A DNA stretch of 64,000 nucleotides from an uncultured Verrucomicrobiota bacterium (GTDB lineage: Bacteria; Verrucomicrobiota; Kiritimatiellia; CAIQIC01; Lenti-01), in the NCBI GenBank assembly GCA_937872095.1, contig CALMNW010000022.1, positions 52,424 through 116,423 of the forward strand, written 5' to 3'. How positions within the stretch are numbered: the stretch's first letter is position 1; each line of letters begins with the position of its first letter. The notes under the pieces were generated by a model. That model did no database searches. It was not told where the DNA came from and worked only from the letters and a program-made list of their open reading frames with translations. Made by a program: the position numbers and the translations under genes. Shown one piece after another: positions 18,792 through 28,378 of the stretch.

Positions 18792-18896
18792 TTTTTTCCA
18801 TGCTGTGGAAAAAAGTTTTCCACGGTATGGAAAAATCGGCCGCCGTTTTTCCACGGCGTGGAAAATTCACTCGCAATTTTTCCACGACGTGGAAAA
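18792..18896. repeat. Palindrome array A (4 units TTTTCCAnnnnnTGGAAAA)
   Basis: TTTTTTCCATGCTGTGGAAAAAA, TTTTCCACGGTATGGAAAAA, TTTTTCCACGGCGTGGAAAA, TTTTTCCACGACGTGGAAAA. Confidence 0.93.
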
Positions 18897-18941
18897 CTCC
18901 GCGGATTCCATGAATTCCCGTTTTGCCATCCGGAGCCCCCG

Positions 18942-20534
18942 ATGAACGCCGCGCAGGAAACCGCCCGGCGGCGCACGCTGGCCATCATCTCCCACCCCGA
19001 CGCGGGCAAGACGACGCTCACCGAGAAGCTCCTGCTCTACGGCGGCGCCGTCCAGCTCGCCGGCTCCGTCACCGCCCGCAAGAACCAGCGCGCCACCACC
19101 TCCGACTGGATGGAGCTTGAAAAGCAGCGCGGCATCTCCGTCAGCTCCACCGTCCTCCAGTTCGAATACCGCGATTTCGTCGTCAACCTCCTCGACACCC
19201 CCGGCCACCGCGACTTCTCCGAGGACACCTACCGCGTCCTGATGGCCGTGGACGCCGTCATCATGGTGATCGACGCCGCCAAGGGCATCGAAGCCCAGAC
19301 CCTCAAGCTGTTCGAGATCTGCCGCATGCGCGGCATCCCCATCTTCACGTTCATGAACAAGCTCGACCGGCCGGCGAAGCATCCGCTGGAGCTGATCGAC
19401 GAAATCGAAAACACCTTGCAGATGCACGTCTGCGCCATGAACTGGCCGCTGGGCGACGGCGCCGATTTCCGCGGCGTCTACGACCGGCAGGACAAGATCG
19501 CGCACTTCTTCGAGCGCACGGTCGGCGGCGCCTACCGCGCCCCCGAGGCCCTTCACGCCGTCACCGACGCCGCCGTGCGCGACCGCATGGCGCCCGACGC
19601 CTTCCGGACCCTCGTCGAGGAGTTGGAAATGCTCGACGCCGCCGGCGAAACCTTCGACGCCGCGGCCGTCCGTTCCGGCGACATGACGCCCGTTTTCTTC
19701 GGCAGCGCCATCAACAACTTCGGCGTCCAGCTCCTGCTCGATGCGTTCCTGCAATACGCTCCCCCGCCCGGGCCCCGCAAGGCCGGCGACCTCCTCGTCC
19801 CTCCCGACCATCCTTCTTTTTCCGGCTTCATCTTCAAGATCCAGTCGAACATGGACCCCAACCACCGCGACCAGATCGCGTTCCTGCGGATCTGCTCCGG
19901 CGTCTTCGCGCGCGACATGAAGGCCGTCCACGCCCGCACCGGCAAGGTCATCCGCATGTCCAATTCCCGCAAGATGTTCGCGCGCGAGCGCGAAACCGTG
20001 AACGAGGCGTTTCCCGGCGACGTCATCGGCCTCGTCGGCCATCCCGAATTCGGCATCGGCGACACGCTGACGGAAGATCCGGCCATCGCCTACGATCCGC
20101 TGCCGCAGTTCGCGGCGGAATGCTTCGCCTATCTGCACCATTCCAGCCCCGCGCAATTCAAGCGGTTCCGGGCCGGGCTCGACCATTTGCTGCAGGAAGG
20201 CGCCGTGCAGACCTTCCAGATTCCGGATTCCGGCTCCCGCGCGCCGATGCTGGGCGCCGTCGGCCCCTTGCAGTTCGAAGTGCTGCAATACCGCCTGGAA
20301 ACCGAATACGGCGCGACCACCCGGCTCGAACCGGCCCCCTGGACCATTCTCCGCTGGATCGACCCCGCCGGCGCGCCGGTCACGCCCGAAATGCTGCCCA
20401 GCAGCTGCCGGTTCGCCCTCGACGCCCGCGAGCGCCCCGTCGCGCTTTTTACCGCCGAATGGGAACTCAAGTTCTTCCAGGAGAAGAACCCCCAGGTCGT
20501 CCTCCACAAGCTGCCGTCCGGCCTGACGGCGTAA
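18942..20534 (+). CDS. prfC: Peptide chain release factor 3
   Basis: ISHPDAGKTTLTEKLLLYGGAVQLAGSV; DTPGHRDFSEDTYRVL; full-length 530 aa. Confidence 0.96.
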   Translation: MNAAQETARRRTLAIISHPDAGKTTLTEKLLLYGGAVQLAGSVTARKNQRATTSDWMELEKQRGISVSSTVLQFEYRDFVVNLLDTPGHRDFSEDTYRVLMAVDAVIMVIDAAKGIEAQTLKLFEICRMRGIPIFTFMNKLDRPAKHPLELIDEIENTLQMHVCAMNWPLGDGADFRGVYDRQDKIAHFFERTVGGAYRAPEALHAVTDAAVRDRMAPDAFRTLVEELEMLDAAGETFDAAAVRSGDMTPVFFGSAINNFGVQLLLDAFLQYAPPPGPRKAGDLLVPPDHPSFSGFIFKIQSNMDPNHRDQIAFLRICSGVFARDMKAVHARTGKVIRMSNSRKMFARERETVNEAFPGDVIGLVGHPEFGIGDTLTEDPAIAYDPLPQFAAECFAYLHHSSPAQFKRFRAGLDHLLQEGAVQTFQIPDSGSRAPMLGAVGPLQFEVLQYRLETEYGATTRLEPAPWTILRWIDPAGAPVTPEMLPSSCRFALDARERPVALFTAEWELKFFQEKNPQVVLHKLPSGLTA

Positions 20535-20617
20535 GCCGCGATTCCCCGCGCCGGGAGCGCGGTTCGGATTGCTTTCCGTCCTTCCGTTTGGTTTCATGCC
20601 CGGGTTGATTTTCCGCC

Positions 20618-22432
20618 ATGGCGAAACCCGTCCACAACTACGACGAAAGCAAGATCCAGACGCTCTCCGCGCTGGAGCACATCCGCAAGCGCACCGGCAT
20701 GTACATCGGCCGCGTGGGCGACGGCACGCAGTACGACGACGGCATCTACGTCCTGCTGAAGGAGGTCGTCGACAACGCCGTGGACGAGTTCATCATGGGC
20801 TACGGCAAGCGCATCGAGATCGCCATCCAGGGCACGAAGGTGTCCGTGCGCGACTACGGCCGCGGCATCCCGCTGGGCAAGGTGGTCGAATGCGTCTCGC
20901 GCATCAACACCGGCGCCAAATACAACGACGACGTCTTCCAGTTCTCCGTCGGCCTCAACGGCGTCGGCACCAAGGCCGTCAACGCCCTCTCGTCCGCGTT
21001 TCTCGTCCAGTCGCACCGCGACGGCCAATTCGCCGGCGCGCGCTTCGAGCGCGGGGAAATCGTCAAGGAACTCTCCGGCAAGTGCCCCGGCGCGGAAAAC
21101 GGCACCTTGATCGAATTCGAGCCCGACCCGGAAATTTTCGGCATGGCCGTCTACCAGGACGAGCTCGTCCAGCGCCGCCTGCGCCTCTACGCCTGCCTCC
21201 ACGCGGGCCTCGCGCTCGTCTACAACGGCGCCGAGATCGTGTCCGAAAACGGCCTGACCGACCTCATCCTCGAAGAAGTCGGCGAAGAAGCCGTCTACGG
21301 CCCCCTGCACCACCGCTCGCCGACGCTCGAAATCGCCTTCACGCACACCCAGCGCTTCAACGAGACGTTCTTTTCGTTCGTGAACGGCCAGTTCACCTCC
21401 GACGGCGGCACGCACCTCTCCGCCTTCCGCGAAGGGTTCCTCAAGGGCGTCAACGAATTCGCCAAGGCCAAGTTCGACGGCGACGACGTCCGCGAATCCA
21501 TGGTCGGCGCCATCGCCATCCGCCTCAAGGATCCCGTGTTCGAGTCGCAGACCAAGAACAAGCTCGGCAACACCGAGATCCGCTCCGACCTCGTCGCGCA
21601 GATCCGCGACGTCGTCGCCGACCTGCTGCACCGCAATCCCGAAGCGGCCGACGTCCTCGTCAAGAAGATCCAGGAAACGCAGGATTTGCGCAAGGAGCTG
21701 CAGACGGTCAAGAAGCTCGCGCGCGAGCGTTCCAAATCCGTCAGCATCCGCATTCCCCAGCTCAAGGACTGCAAGAGCCATCTGGACCCCCGCCGCAAGC
21801 GCGGTCTCGACAGCATGCTGTTCATCACCGAGGGCCAATCCGCCGCCGGGTCCATCACCTCGTGCCGCAACGTCGCAACGCAGGGCGTGTTCACCCTCCG
21901 CGGCAAACCGCTGAACGTGGCGGAACTCAACCGCGCGATCATGTACACCAACGAAGAGCTCTACAATCTCATGCGCGCGCTCAACATCGAGGAATCCCTC
22001 GACGGCCTGCGCTTCCAGCAGGTCATCATGGCCACCGACGCGGACGTGGACGGGCTGCACATCCGGAATCTGCTGCTGACGTTCTTCCTGCGCTTTTTCG
22101 AGCCGCTCGTGCTGGCCGGGCACCTCTTCATCCTCGAAACGCCGCTCTTCCGCGTGCGCAACAAGAAGGAAACGCGCTACTGCTATTCCGAGGAAGAGCG
22201 CGACGCGGCGATTTCCGGCCTGCGCGGCGCCGAAGTCACCCGCTTCAAGGGCCTCGGCGAAATTTCGCCGGGCGAATTCAAGCATTTCATCGGCCCCCAG
22301 ATGCGCCTGACGCCGGTGCAGGTCGCCCACGAACACAAGATCCCCAACCTGCTGCGCTTCTACATGGGCCGCAACACGCCCGAACGGCGCCAATTCATCA
22401 TGGACCACCTCCGCGTCGCCGCGGAAGACTGA
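20618..22432 (+). CDS. Type IIA topoisomerase ATPase (B) subunit, GyrB/ParE family
   Basis: LEHIRKRTGMYIGRVGDG, EVVDNAVDEFIMGYG, VGLNGVGTKAVNALS, MLFITEGQSAAGSI, QVIMATDADVDGLHIRNLLL. Confidence 0.93.
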   Translation: MAKPVHNYDESKIQTLSALEHIRKRTGMYIGRVGDGTQYDDGIYVLLKEVVDNAVDEFIMGYGKRIEIAIQGTKVSVRDYGRGIPLGKVVECVSRINTGAKYNDDVFQFSVGLNGVGTKAVNALSSAFLVQSHRDGQFAGARFERGEIVKELSGKCPGAENGTLIEFEPDPEIFGMAVYQDELVQRRLRLYACLHAGLALVYNGAEIVSENGLTDLILEEVGEEAVYGPLHHRSPTLEIAFTHTQRFNETFFSFVNGQFTSDGGTHLSAFREGFLKGVNEFAKAKFDGDDVRESMVGAIAIRLKDPVFESQTKNKLGNTEIRSDLVAQIRDVVADLLHRNPEAADVLVKKIQETQDLRKELQTVKKLARERSKSVSIRIPQLKDCKSHLDPRRKRGLDSMLFITEGQSAAGSITSCRNVATQGVFTLRGKPLNVAELNRAIMYTNEELYNLMRALNIEESLDGLRFQQVIMATDADVDGLHIRNLLLTFFLRFFEPLVLAGHLFILETPLFRVRNKKETRYCYSEEERDAAISGLRGAEVTRFKGLGEISPGEFKHFIGPQMRLTPVQVAHEHKIPNLLRFYMGRNTPERRQFIMDHLRVAAED

Positions 22433-22446
22433 ACCGCCGGCCAACG

Positions 22447-22486
22447 AAAACGGCCCGGGCGCGCGCCCGGGCCGATTCCCGTTTTT
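22447..22486. terminator. Putative bidirectional terminator
   Basis: 24-bp perfect palindrome CGGCCCGGGCGCGCGCCCGGGCCG (22451-22474) between convergent genes, with A-tract before and T-tract after. Confidence 0.65.
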
Positions 22487-22495
22487 CCGCCGGTC

Positions 22496-23200
22496 TCAGA
22501 AGCTCCGGGCGTACAGTTTGGCGAACCGCGGCAACTTGGTGTCCAGCGTGGGCCGCGCGTAGGCGGAATCCTCCATCACGCGGAAAATCTGGATTTGGCC
22601 GGCCGCGCGCGGCGAATCCCGGCCGATGACCTCGCCGGTGACCGGCGACAGCAACGGCTCTTCGTCCACCGAAACGTAGAGCACCATGCCCGGCTCCAGG
22701 CCCGACGCCAGCCCGCGATCCAGCGAAATCGATTCCTGGCCCCGCTGGCGGGTAATGCGGCATTCGAACGGCAGCGCGTCCGCGCGGCGTTCGATGTCGG
22801 TCTGGATCGTCCGGCCCCAGCTGGCGATGGTCGCCGGCTCGAGCGAGGCCGGCGCGACGTGCGAAGCCAGCTGCTCTTTCCGCGCTTCGTCCGCCAGCGT
22901 CACCAGGACGAAAAACTGGCCGTCTTCGTTCGTCACGATCGACCCGTTGATGCGAAAGGAAAACGCCGGCAGCCGGCGCGCGCCTTCGAAATATTCGACG
23001 TAGGGCGAAGCCTTGAGCATCTTCTCCATTTCGGCGTGGTAGATCGACGCGATGGCGGTATCGCCCTTGAACGGCGGGCAGATCACGGCATGTTTCAGGA
23101 TGGCGTCCGGCGCTTGATCCGCATCCGCCGCCCAGGCCCCGCACGCCGCCAAGCCGCACGCCAGGCCGACGACGGCCCACAGTCCACTCTTCCTTGCCAT
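22496..23200 (-). CDS. Secreted protein of unknown function
   Basis: MARKSGLWAVVGLACGLAACGAWAADADQ signal peptide; followed by similarly oriented envelope genes. Confidence 0.65.
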   Translation of the reverse strand: MARKSGLWAVVGLACGLAACGAWAADADQAPDAILKHAVICPPFKGDTAIASIYHAEMEKMLKASPYVEYFEGARRLPAFSFRINGSIVTNEDGQFFVLVTLADEARKEQLASHVAPASLEPATIASWGRTIQTDIERRADALPFECRITRQRGQESISLDRGLASGLEPGMVLYVSVDEEPLLSPVTGEVIGRDSPRAAGQIQIFRVMEDSAYARPTLDTKLPRFAKLYARSF

Positions 23201-23224
23201 GTCCTGCTCCTTCGGTTGCCGGCC

Positions 23225-23740
23225 CTAGAAGGCGGCGTTCAAGATCGGAAAAAAGGGCACGGGCCCCGCCTCGACGATGTTGATCAGCCCCAGCTGGATG
23301 CCCCGCAGCGAAACCGTGCGGTTGATCAGCCCGATCTGGAAGCCCGACACGTCGTCCGCGAGGTTGAACGGCCCGATCTGGAAACCGTTCAGGTCGTGTT
23401 CCACCGTGTTGAAGATGCCGGCCTGCACGCCGGCAACCGACCCCATCGTGCTGAACAGGCCAACGCTTACGCCGACGAATTCCGCTTCGACCCAATTGGC
23501 CAGGTTCAGCTGGATGGCCGTCATCCGGTCGGACTGGCTGAACAGCCCGACGTCGATGCCCGTCACGTCGTGGTTCTCGCTGGAGGCCAGGTTCAGGCGC
23601 AGCCCCATCACCCGGGTTTCCGGGGAGAAAAGCTGCACGCCTTCGCCGCCGATGCCGATCTGGAGCGGCGTCAGGCCGATCGCCAGCGCCGGAGCCGCCA
23701 GCAGGGCGGCCAGGGAAAACGTCGCGAGGAATTTTTTCAC
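23225..23740 (-). CDS. LA_2272-type surface repeat protein
   Basis: Signal peptide plus tandem GLFS/GIFN/GFQIGLIN repeats (GFQIGPFNLADDVSGFQIGLINRTVSLRGIQLGLINIVE). Confidence 0.75.
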   Translation of the reverse strand: MKKFLATFSLAALLAAPALAIGLTPLQIGIGGEGVQLFSPETRVMGLRLNLASSENHDVTGIDVGLFSQSDRMTAIQLNLANWVEAEFVGVSVGLFSTMGSVAGVQAGIFNTVEHDLNGFQIGPFNLADDVSGFQIGLINRTVSLRGIQLGLINIVEAGPVPFFPILNAAF

Positions 23741-23741
23741 G

Positions 23742-24326
23742 TCAGCCTCCGAAGATGGAACGGGTCTTCTGCTTGCGGATTTCCTTCTCGTCCGCCCAGA
23801 TGAGGCGGCCGGACTTCAGGTCCCGCAGGTTCATCGTGAACTTGTAGTACACGTCCTTGAGGCGGCCTTGTTCCTGTTCGATTTCCGACAGGTTGGAGGT
23901 CAGCATGTAGCGCGGCGCATCCTGCTGGCCGGCCGCGATGGGATCCCGCGCCGCGGCCTGCTGGTAGGCCAGCTCCTCGCTCAGCGCCGCTTCCGTCGTC
24001 CGGTCCTGGAAGCTGAACTTGCGGGACCGGATCAGCTTCGTGCGGATGCTGTCGGTGACCGATTCCGTGTCGATGTGCTGCATGGTCTTGTTCTTGACCT
24101 TGTCGACGATCAGCAGCGGCGGGCCGTCCGTCGAAATGTTTTGGAGGACCTCGTCCATCAGCATCGAGTCGACCATCGTCGCCGCGATCTGCTGCAGGTC
24201 GGACGAACCGAAGCTCGTGCTGATCGGTTTCGACGACGTGGCGTCGCCGTATTCGACCGTGGTGGCGCAGCCCGCCAGCAGCGCCGCGAAAACCGCGGCC
24301 GCGCACAGATTCAAGATCGTTTTCAT
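23742..24326 (-). CDS. lpoB: Penicillin-binding protein activator LpoB-like lipoprotein
   Basis: LLAGCATTVEYGD lipobox; STSFGSSDLQQIAATMVDSML; ELLxx KNKTMQHIDTESVTDSIRTKLI. Confidence 0.85.
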   Translation of the reverse strand: MKTILNLCAAAVFAALLAGCATTVEYGDATSSKPISTSFGSSDLQQIAATMVDSMLMDEVLQNISTDGPPLLIVDKVKNKTMQHIDTESVTDSIRTKLIRSRKFSFQDRTTEAALSEELAYQQAAARDPIAAGQQDAPRYMLTSNLSEIEQEQGRLKDVYYKFTMNLRDLKSGRLIWADEKEIRKQKTRSIFGG

Positions 24327-24407
24327 TCGCTTCTCCTTGGGGGCGGTTTCGCCCGCCGTTGCTTCACTTTCGATATTCATAACCCCTGCCGAAACGCGGC
24401 ACAATCC

Positions 24408-24851
24408 TCACTTGACGATCCAGCGGGTTTTCTCGCCCGCGCGCACGCGCAGCTTGAAGGACGCCGCGGCGGCGTTCGGGGCGATGCCCTGGACCGTGCG
24501 CGTCTCCTTGCCGTGCAGCACCAGCGGCCGCCAGGCGTCGGTGTCGGGATCGATTTCGTTCCCGTCCGCGTCGAACCAGGCGAACTTCGACTGGGCCACG
24601 ATCGATTTGTTCTGGCGCGAGGTCAGCTTCACGCTGGCCTTCAGCATTCCGTTTTTCGTCTGGCCGACCACCATGTCCTCCACGTGGAGCTGGCGGGCCA
24701 GCTTCGCGTTGTCGATCTGCAGCACCTGCTGCAGGTTGCCGTCCGCATCCGCCTCCGCGCCCACGGTGATTCCCGATGTGTTCGGCGAGGCACATCCCGC
24801 CGCCAACGCGGCCGCCAAGGCCGCCATTCCAACGATCCATCCCCTGTTCAT
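24408..24851 (-). CDS. YcfL/DUF1425-like lipoprotein
   Basis: AALAAGCASPNTSGI lipobox; QVLQIDNAKLARQLHVEDMVVGQTKNGMLKASVKLTSRQNKSIVAQSKFAWFDADGNEI. Confidence 0.75.
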   Translation of the reverse strand: MNRGWIVGMAALAAALAAGCASPNTSGITVGAEADADGNLQQVLQIDNAKLARQLHVEDMVVGQTKNGMLKASVKLTSRQNKSIVAQSKFAWFDADGNEIDPDTDAWRPLVLHGKETRTVQGIAPNAAAASFKLRVRAGEKTRWIVK

Positions 24852-24868
24852 GCGCATTCTCCTCTTCC

Positions 24869-25954
24869 TTACTTGCTTTCCTGCTGGATCACGTTGATCA
24901 AATTCGCGTCCGCGCCGCCGTCGTCGGCGCCGCCGAGGGTCAGCGATTCGTTCGGCATGCCTTCCAGCCGAATGTAGCTGTTGCTGGCCGACTGGCCGAC
25001 GCCGCCGGCGATCGTCGTCGTGGCCTGGGCATCCGCCGCGCTTTGTTCGCGGGCGATGGCCTGCGCTTCCAGTTCGCCCTTGCGCGCGAGCCCGGCGGCC
25101 GACAGTTCCAGGGGCACGTCCAGTTCCATTCCGTCGGCGAACGCCACGCTCTTCTCCCACGTCGCGTAGCCTTCCTTGGTCACGCGCACTTCATGCACGC
25201 CCGGGCGGATCCGGAACGTGCCGGGCGCGGTGCCCATCACGACGCCGTCCACTTCCACCGCGGCGCCTTCCGCCGACGCGTTCACCTTCACGCTCGCCAA
25301 GGCGACTTCCGCCGGGCGGGCGGCTTCGATCTTCGCCAGGCTGCCCTGCACCCGGCCGGCCAGTTCCGCCGCCCCGCGGTCCAGCAAGGTGTTGACCAGA
25401 TCGCCCGTATCCATCTGCAAATAGGCGGTCTGCGCAACCTTCTCGCTCACCGGGATCACGTCGCCGTAGATCTGGGAGCCCTGGTCGCCCTCCAGCACGC
25501 GCAAGGCCAAGCGCAGCGTCGTGACCACGGATTCCTGCGTCAGGCCGTAGGCCTGGACGCTCATCTTGTTTTCGCCCAGCGAAACCAGCGAAGCGAAGAC
25601 CAGGACGTCCGCATCCATCAGCTGCGCGACCCGCAGCGCCGACGCTTCCAGCGACGCTCCGTCGACCGTACCTTCCGACTTCGCCGTTTGCAGCGCTTCC
25701 ACGCCGCGTCGCAGCGCCTGTTCCGATTCCGCGTCGCGCGATTCCACGAAACGGTCCAGCACGTCCTGCGTGCGGATCACGTCGAAACCGGCGTCCCCCA
25801 GCCGCGCGCCGACCAGATCGCCGAAGGCGTCGATTTGGGATTCCAGTTTCGCCCCGGCCCCGTTCTGCACGAACAAGGCCGCTTTCGGCGCGGCCTGCGC
25901 GGCCGTCGCGCCCAGCGCCAGCACCAACCCCATCGTTTTCCATGCCGTTTTCAT
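24869..25954 (-). CDS. PEGA-domain secreted protein (CsgG/penicillin-binding-activator-like N-terminus)
   Basis: ASVKVNASAEGAAVEVDGVVMGTAPGTFRIRPGVHEVRVTKEGYATWEKSV PEGA pattern. Confidence 0.75.
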   Translation of the reverse strand: MKTAWKTMGLVLALGATAAQAAPKAALFVQNGAGAKLESQIDAFGDLVGARLGDAGFDVIRTQDVLDRFVESRDAESEQALRRGVEALQTAKSEGTVDGASLEASALRVAQLMDADVLVFASLVSLGENKMSVQAYGLTQESVVTTLRLALRVLEGDQGSQIYGDVIPVSEKVAQTAYLQMDTGDLVNTLLDRGAAELAGRVQGSLAKIEAARPAEVALASVKVNASAEGAAVEVDGVVMGTAPGTFRIRPGVHEVRVTKEGYATWEKSVAFADGMELDVPLELSAAGLARKGELEAQAIAREQSAADAQATTTIAGGVGQSASNSYIRLEGMPNESLTLGGADDGGADANLINVIQQESK

Positions 25955-25979
25955 CGTTGCGCTCCTTCGCCTGCCATCC

Positions 25980-27449
25980 TCATGGTTGCACGAACACGTG
26001 CGAATATACAGCCAAATCCATGCGGGTGACATAAACGATAGTCGTCCGGCCCGCCTGCAAAGTTACGTCGCCCGACCAGCGCGTGCCGCCGCCGGGGGCG
26101 GTCAGTTCGACGCGCCGGTTGCCGGGATCGACCCATGCGCCAAGCACTTGGACGTGCGCCGGCAGCGTCAGCCAGCTCCGCAAATCGGCCTGTTCGGAAA
26201 GCACGTTGTAGAGCGTCACCGCCAGCCCGGCCCATTCGCCGCCGTTGCCCCCCTGGTCGTGCGCGGCCTTGGCCGCCACCGCCTTGGCCACGGCCCGCGC
26301 CACCTGCCGCGCCAAAATGCCCGGCATCTGCTCTGCCAGCGCCCGCGCCGCCAAGGCCCCCACGTTGCAGATCGGCGCCGTGCTCGCCAGCGCCTGCCCG
26401 TCCAGCGCCACGCGCACCGGCGCCGTCGGCGACGGCACCTCCGCGTAGGTCGGCAGGGCGATCGACCCGATCGAATCCGCCGACGGCAACGGATAGGCGA
26501 GGGAAATCTCCGATTTCTTCGGCACGAACCCGTCTTCGCACACCACCACCAGCCGGGCCTTCCCCGCCAGCGGATCGCTTCCGGCCGCCGGCATTTTCAA
26601 CGCGCGCGGGAAACGCCGCTCGAAATCCTCCAGATCTTCCCGCATGCCCAGCCGCTTGGCCAGCCGCACCGCATCCATTTGCAGATAGATGTTCTCCGGC
26701 GCGATCTCCAGCGCCTTCTTGACGTCGATGTAGGCGTCGTTCGCCTCCCCCAGCATTTCCCAGATCACCGACGACACGTAGAGCGTCGCCGCGTTCTGGA
26801 ACGACGACTTCACCTCGCCCGCCAGCTGGTCGAGCCCGGCATAGACTGCGCCCAGATGCGGGTCCCGCTCGTCGTCCGGCGCAGCCTCGCCTTCCTTTTT
26901 CTTCGCTTTCGCGATTTCGCGTTCGTGCCGCCGGAGCGCCTGGTCCTGCTCGCGGCTCGCCCGGCGGACTTCGACGCCGGCGCCGGTCAGGTCGCCCTGG
27001 GCCAGATAATTCAGCGCCTGGTAGTGGTGCACTAGCGTCCGCTCGTAGCTCGGGGCGCGGTACGGGATCGTCTTGTCGTTCACCAGCATCGCGCTGCCCT
27101 GCGCCGCCGCGCCCCGCGCCGATATCGCGGCCCGGTTGTCCTGGTCCTCCGTCGCGGCGATCGCCGTCGCGAACGCTGCGCGCGACGCCGCGAAATCGCC
27201 CTCCAGCTGGGCCGTGCGTCCCAATTCCATCGCGAACAGTACGCGCGACGTGCCGTTCAGGCGTTTGCCGAACGTCTTCTGGTAGTCCGGCTTCTGTCCC
27301 GTCCGCAGCGGCTCCAGCGTCGTCTGTTCCATCCCCGCCGGATACTGGCTGAACGTGCCGCAGCCCGCCGCAAGCAGCGCCAGCCAACATCCCAGAACCG
27401 GCCCGCGCCATTTTTGCAGGTTGACGGGAATGGAACGGCCTTTCACCAT
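25980..27449 (-). CDS. COG3014-like lipoprotein with TPR region
   Basis: LLAAGCGTFSQYPAGM lipobox; ERTLVHHYQALNYLAQGDLTGAGVEVRRASREQDQALRRHE. Confidence 0.82.
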   Translation of the reverse strand: MVKGRSIPVNLQKWRGPVLGCWLALLAAGCGTFSQYPAGMEQTTLEPLRTGQKPDYQKTFGKRLNGTSRVLFAMELGRTAQLEGDFAASRAAFATAIAATEDQDNRAAISARGAAAQGSAMLVNDKTIPYRAPSYERTLVHHYQALNYLAQGDLTGAGVEVRRASREQDQALRRHEREIAKAKKKEGEAAPDDERDPHLGAVYAGLDQLAGEVKSSFQNAATLYVSSVIWEMLGEANDAYIDVKKALEIAPENIYLQMDAVRLAKRLGMREDLEDFERRFPRALKMPAAGSDPLAGKARLVVVCEDGFVPKKSEISLAYPLPSADSIGSIALPTYAEVPSPTAPVRVALDGQALASTAPICNVGALAARALAEQMPGILARQVARAVAKAVAAKAAHDQGGNGGEWAGLAVTLYNVLSEQADLRSWLTLPAHVQVLGAWVDPGNRRVELTAPGGGTRWSGDVTLQAGRTTIVYVTRMDLAVYSHVFVQP

Positions 27450-27473
27450 AGACCGGAAATCATAGCACCCCCC

Positions 27474-28304
27474 ATGCCTCCGGACAGCCAAAATCTCGTT
27501 TGGATCGACGCCCACAGCCACCTGCAGGATCCGCGCCTCGCGCCGCATCTGCCGGGCGTTCTCGCCCGCGCCCGCGCCGCCGGCGTCCGCCGGCTCCATG
27601 TCGACGGCACCTGCGAGGCCGACTGGCCCGCCGTTTGCGCCTTGGCCGACGCCCATCCGGACCTGATTCTCTGCTCGTTCGGCGTTCATCCCTGGTTCAT
27701 CCGGGACCGCAGCGCCCGTTGGCTGCTGAATCTGCGCGACATCCTCGCCTCCCGCCCGGCCGGCATCGGCGAAATCGGCCTCGACGCCCGCCTGGACGAC
27801 GGTCTCGACGCCGATCGCGAAGCCGTTTTCCGCGCCCAGCTCGAGCTCTCGTACGAACTCGCCCTGCCCGCCAGCCTGCATTGCCGCGACGCCTGGGGCC
27901 CGATGCTCGAAATTCTCCTGGCCCTGCCGCCGCATCCCGTCGGGTTGCTCATCCACGCCTACTCCGGCCCCGCCAACGCCCTCGCGGCCCTCGCGGAAAA
28001 AAACGTGCACGTGTCTTTCGGCGGCACCTTGACGCGCCCCAAGAATGCCCGCGCCCGCGAAAACGCCGCGCGCGCGACCGCCGGCCGGTTCCTGCTCGAA
28101 TCCGACGCCCCCGACCTGCCGCCGACCCTGCCCGAGGACGCGGAAAAGCACTTGATCGGTGACGACGGCAAGCTGCTCTCCGAACCCGCCTACGTCCCCG
28201 CCGTCGGCCAAATCCTCGCGGATCTGCGCGGCACGACGCCCGGCGACATCGCCGCGCAAACCACCGCCGCCGCGAATCGCCTCTTCGCGAAGCTCTTGGC
28301 CTGA
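27474..28304 (+). CDS. TatD-family metal-dependent hydrolase
   Basis: IDAHSHLQDPR; CSFGVHPWF; GEIGLDAR; LHCRDAW; LLESDAPDLPP. Confidence 0.9.
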   Translation: MPPDSQNLVWIDAHSHLQDPRLAPHLPGVLARARAAGVRRLHVDGTCEADWPAVCALADAHPDLILCSFGVHPWFIRDRSARWLLNLRDILASRPAGIGEIGLDARLDDGLDADREAVFRAQLELSYELALPASLHCRDAWGPMLEILLALPPHPVGLLIHAYSGPANALAALAEKNVHVSFGGTLTRPKNARARENAARATAGRFLLESDAPDLPPTLPEDAEKHLIGDDGKLLSEPAYVPAVGQILADLRGTTPGDIAAQTTAAANRLFAKLLA

Positions 28305-28378
28305 TCGCTCCATGCCCCTCCAGTCGCCGCCCGCGTCCGATCCGTTACCGCTCTCCCGCAAAATCCATTGCGCCCCGG

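Noticed and set aside
18792-18896. Possible CRISPR array
   Set aside because: Units are ~20-bp self-complementary palindromes with 1-11 bp gaps of unequal length; no spacer-sized unique sequences and no cas genes
18867-20597. 576-aa minus-strand ORF opposite prfC
   Set aside because: Antisense to an unmistakable prfC; no protein-like motifs
20594-22444. 616-aa minus-strand ORF opposite the topoisomerase B subunit
   Set aside because: Antisense artefact of GC-rich codon usage
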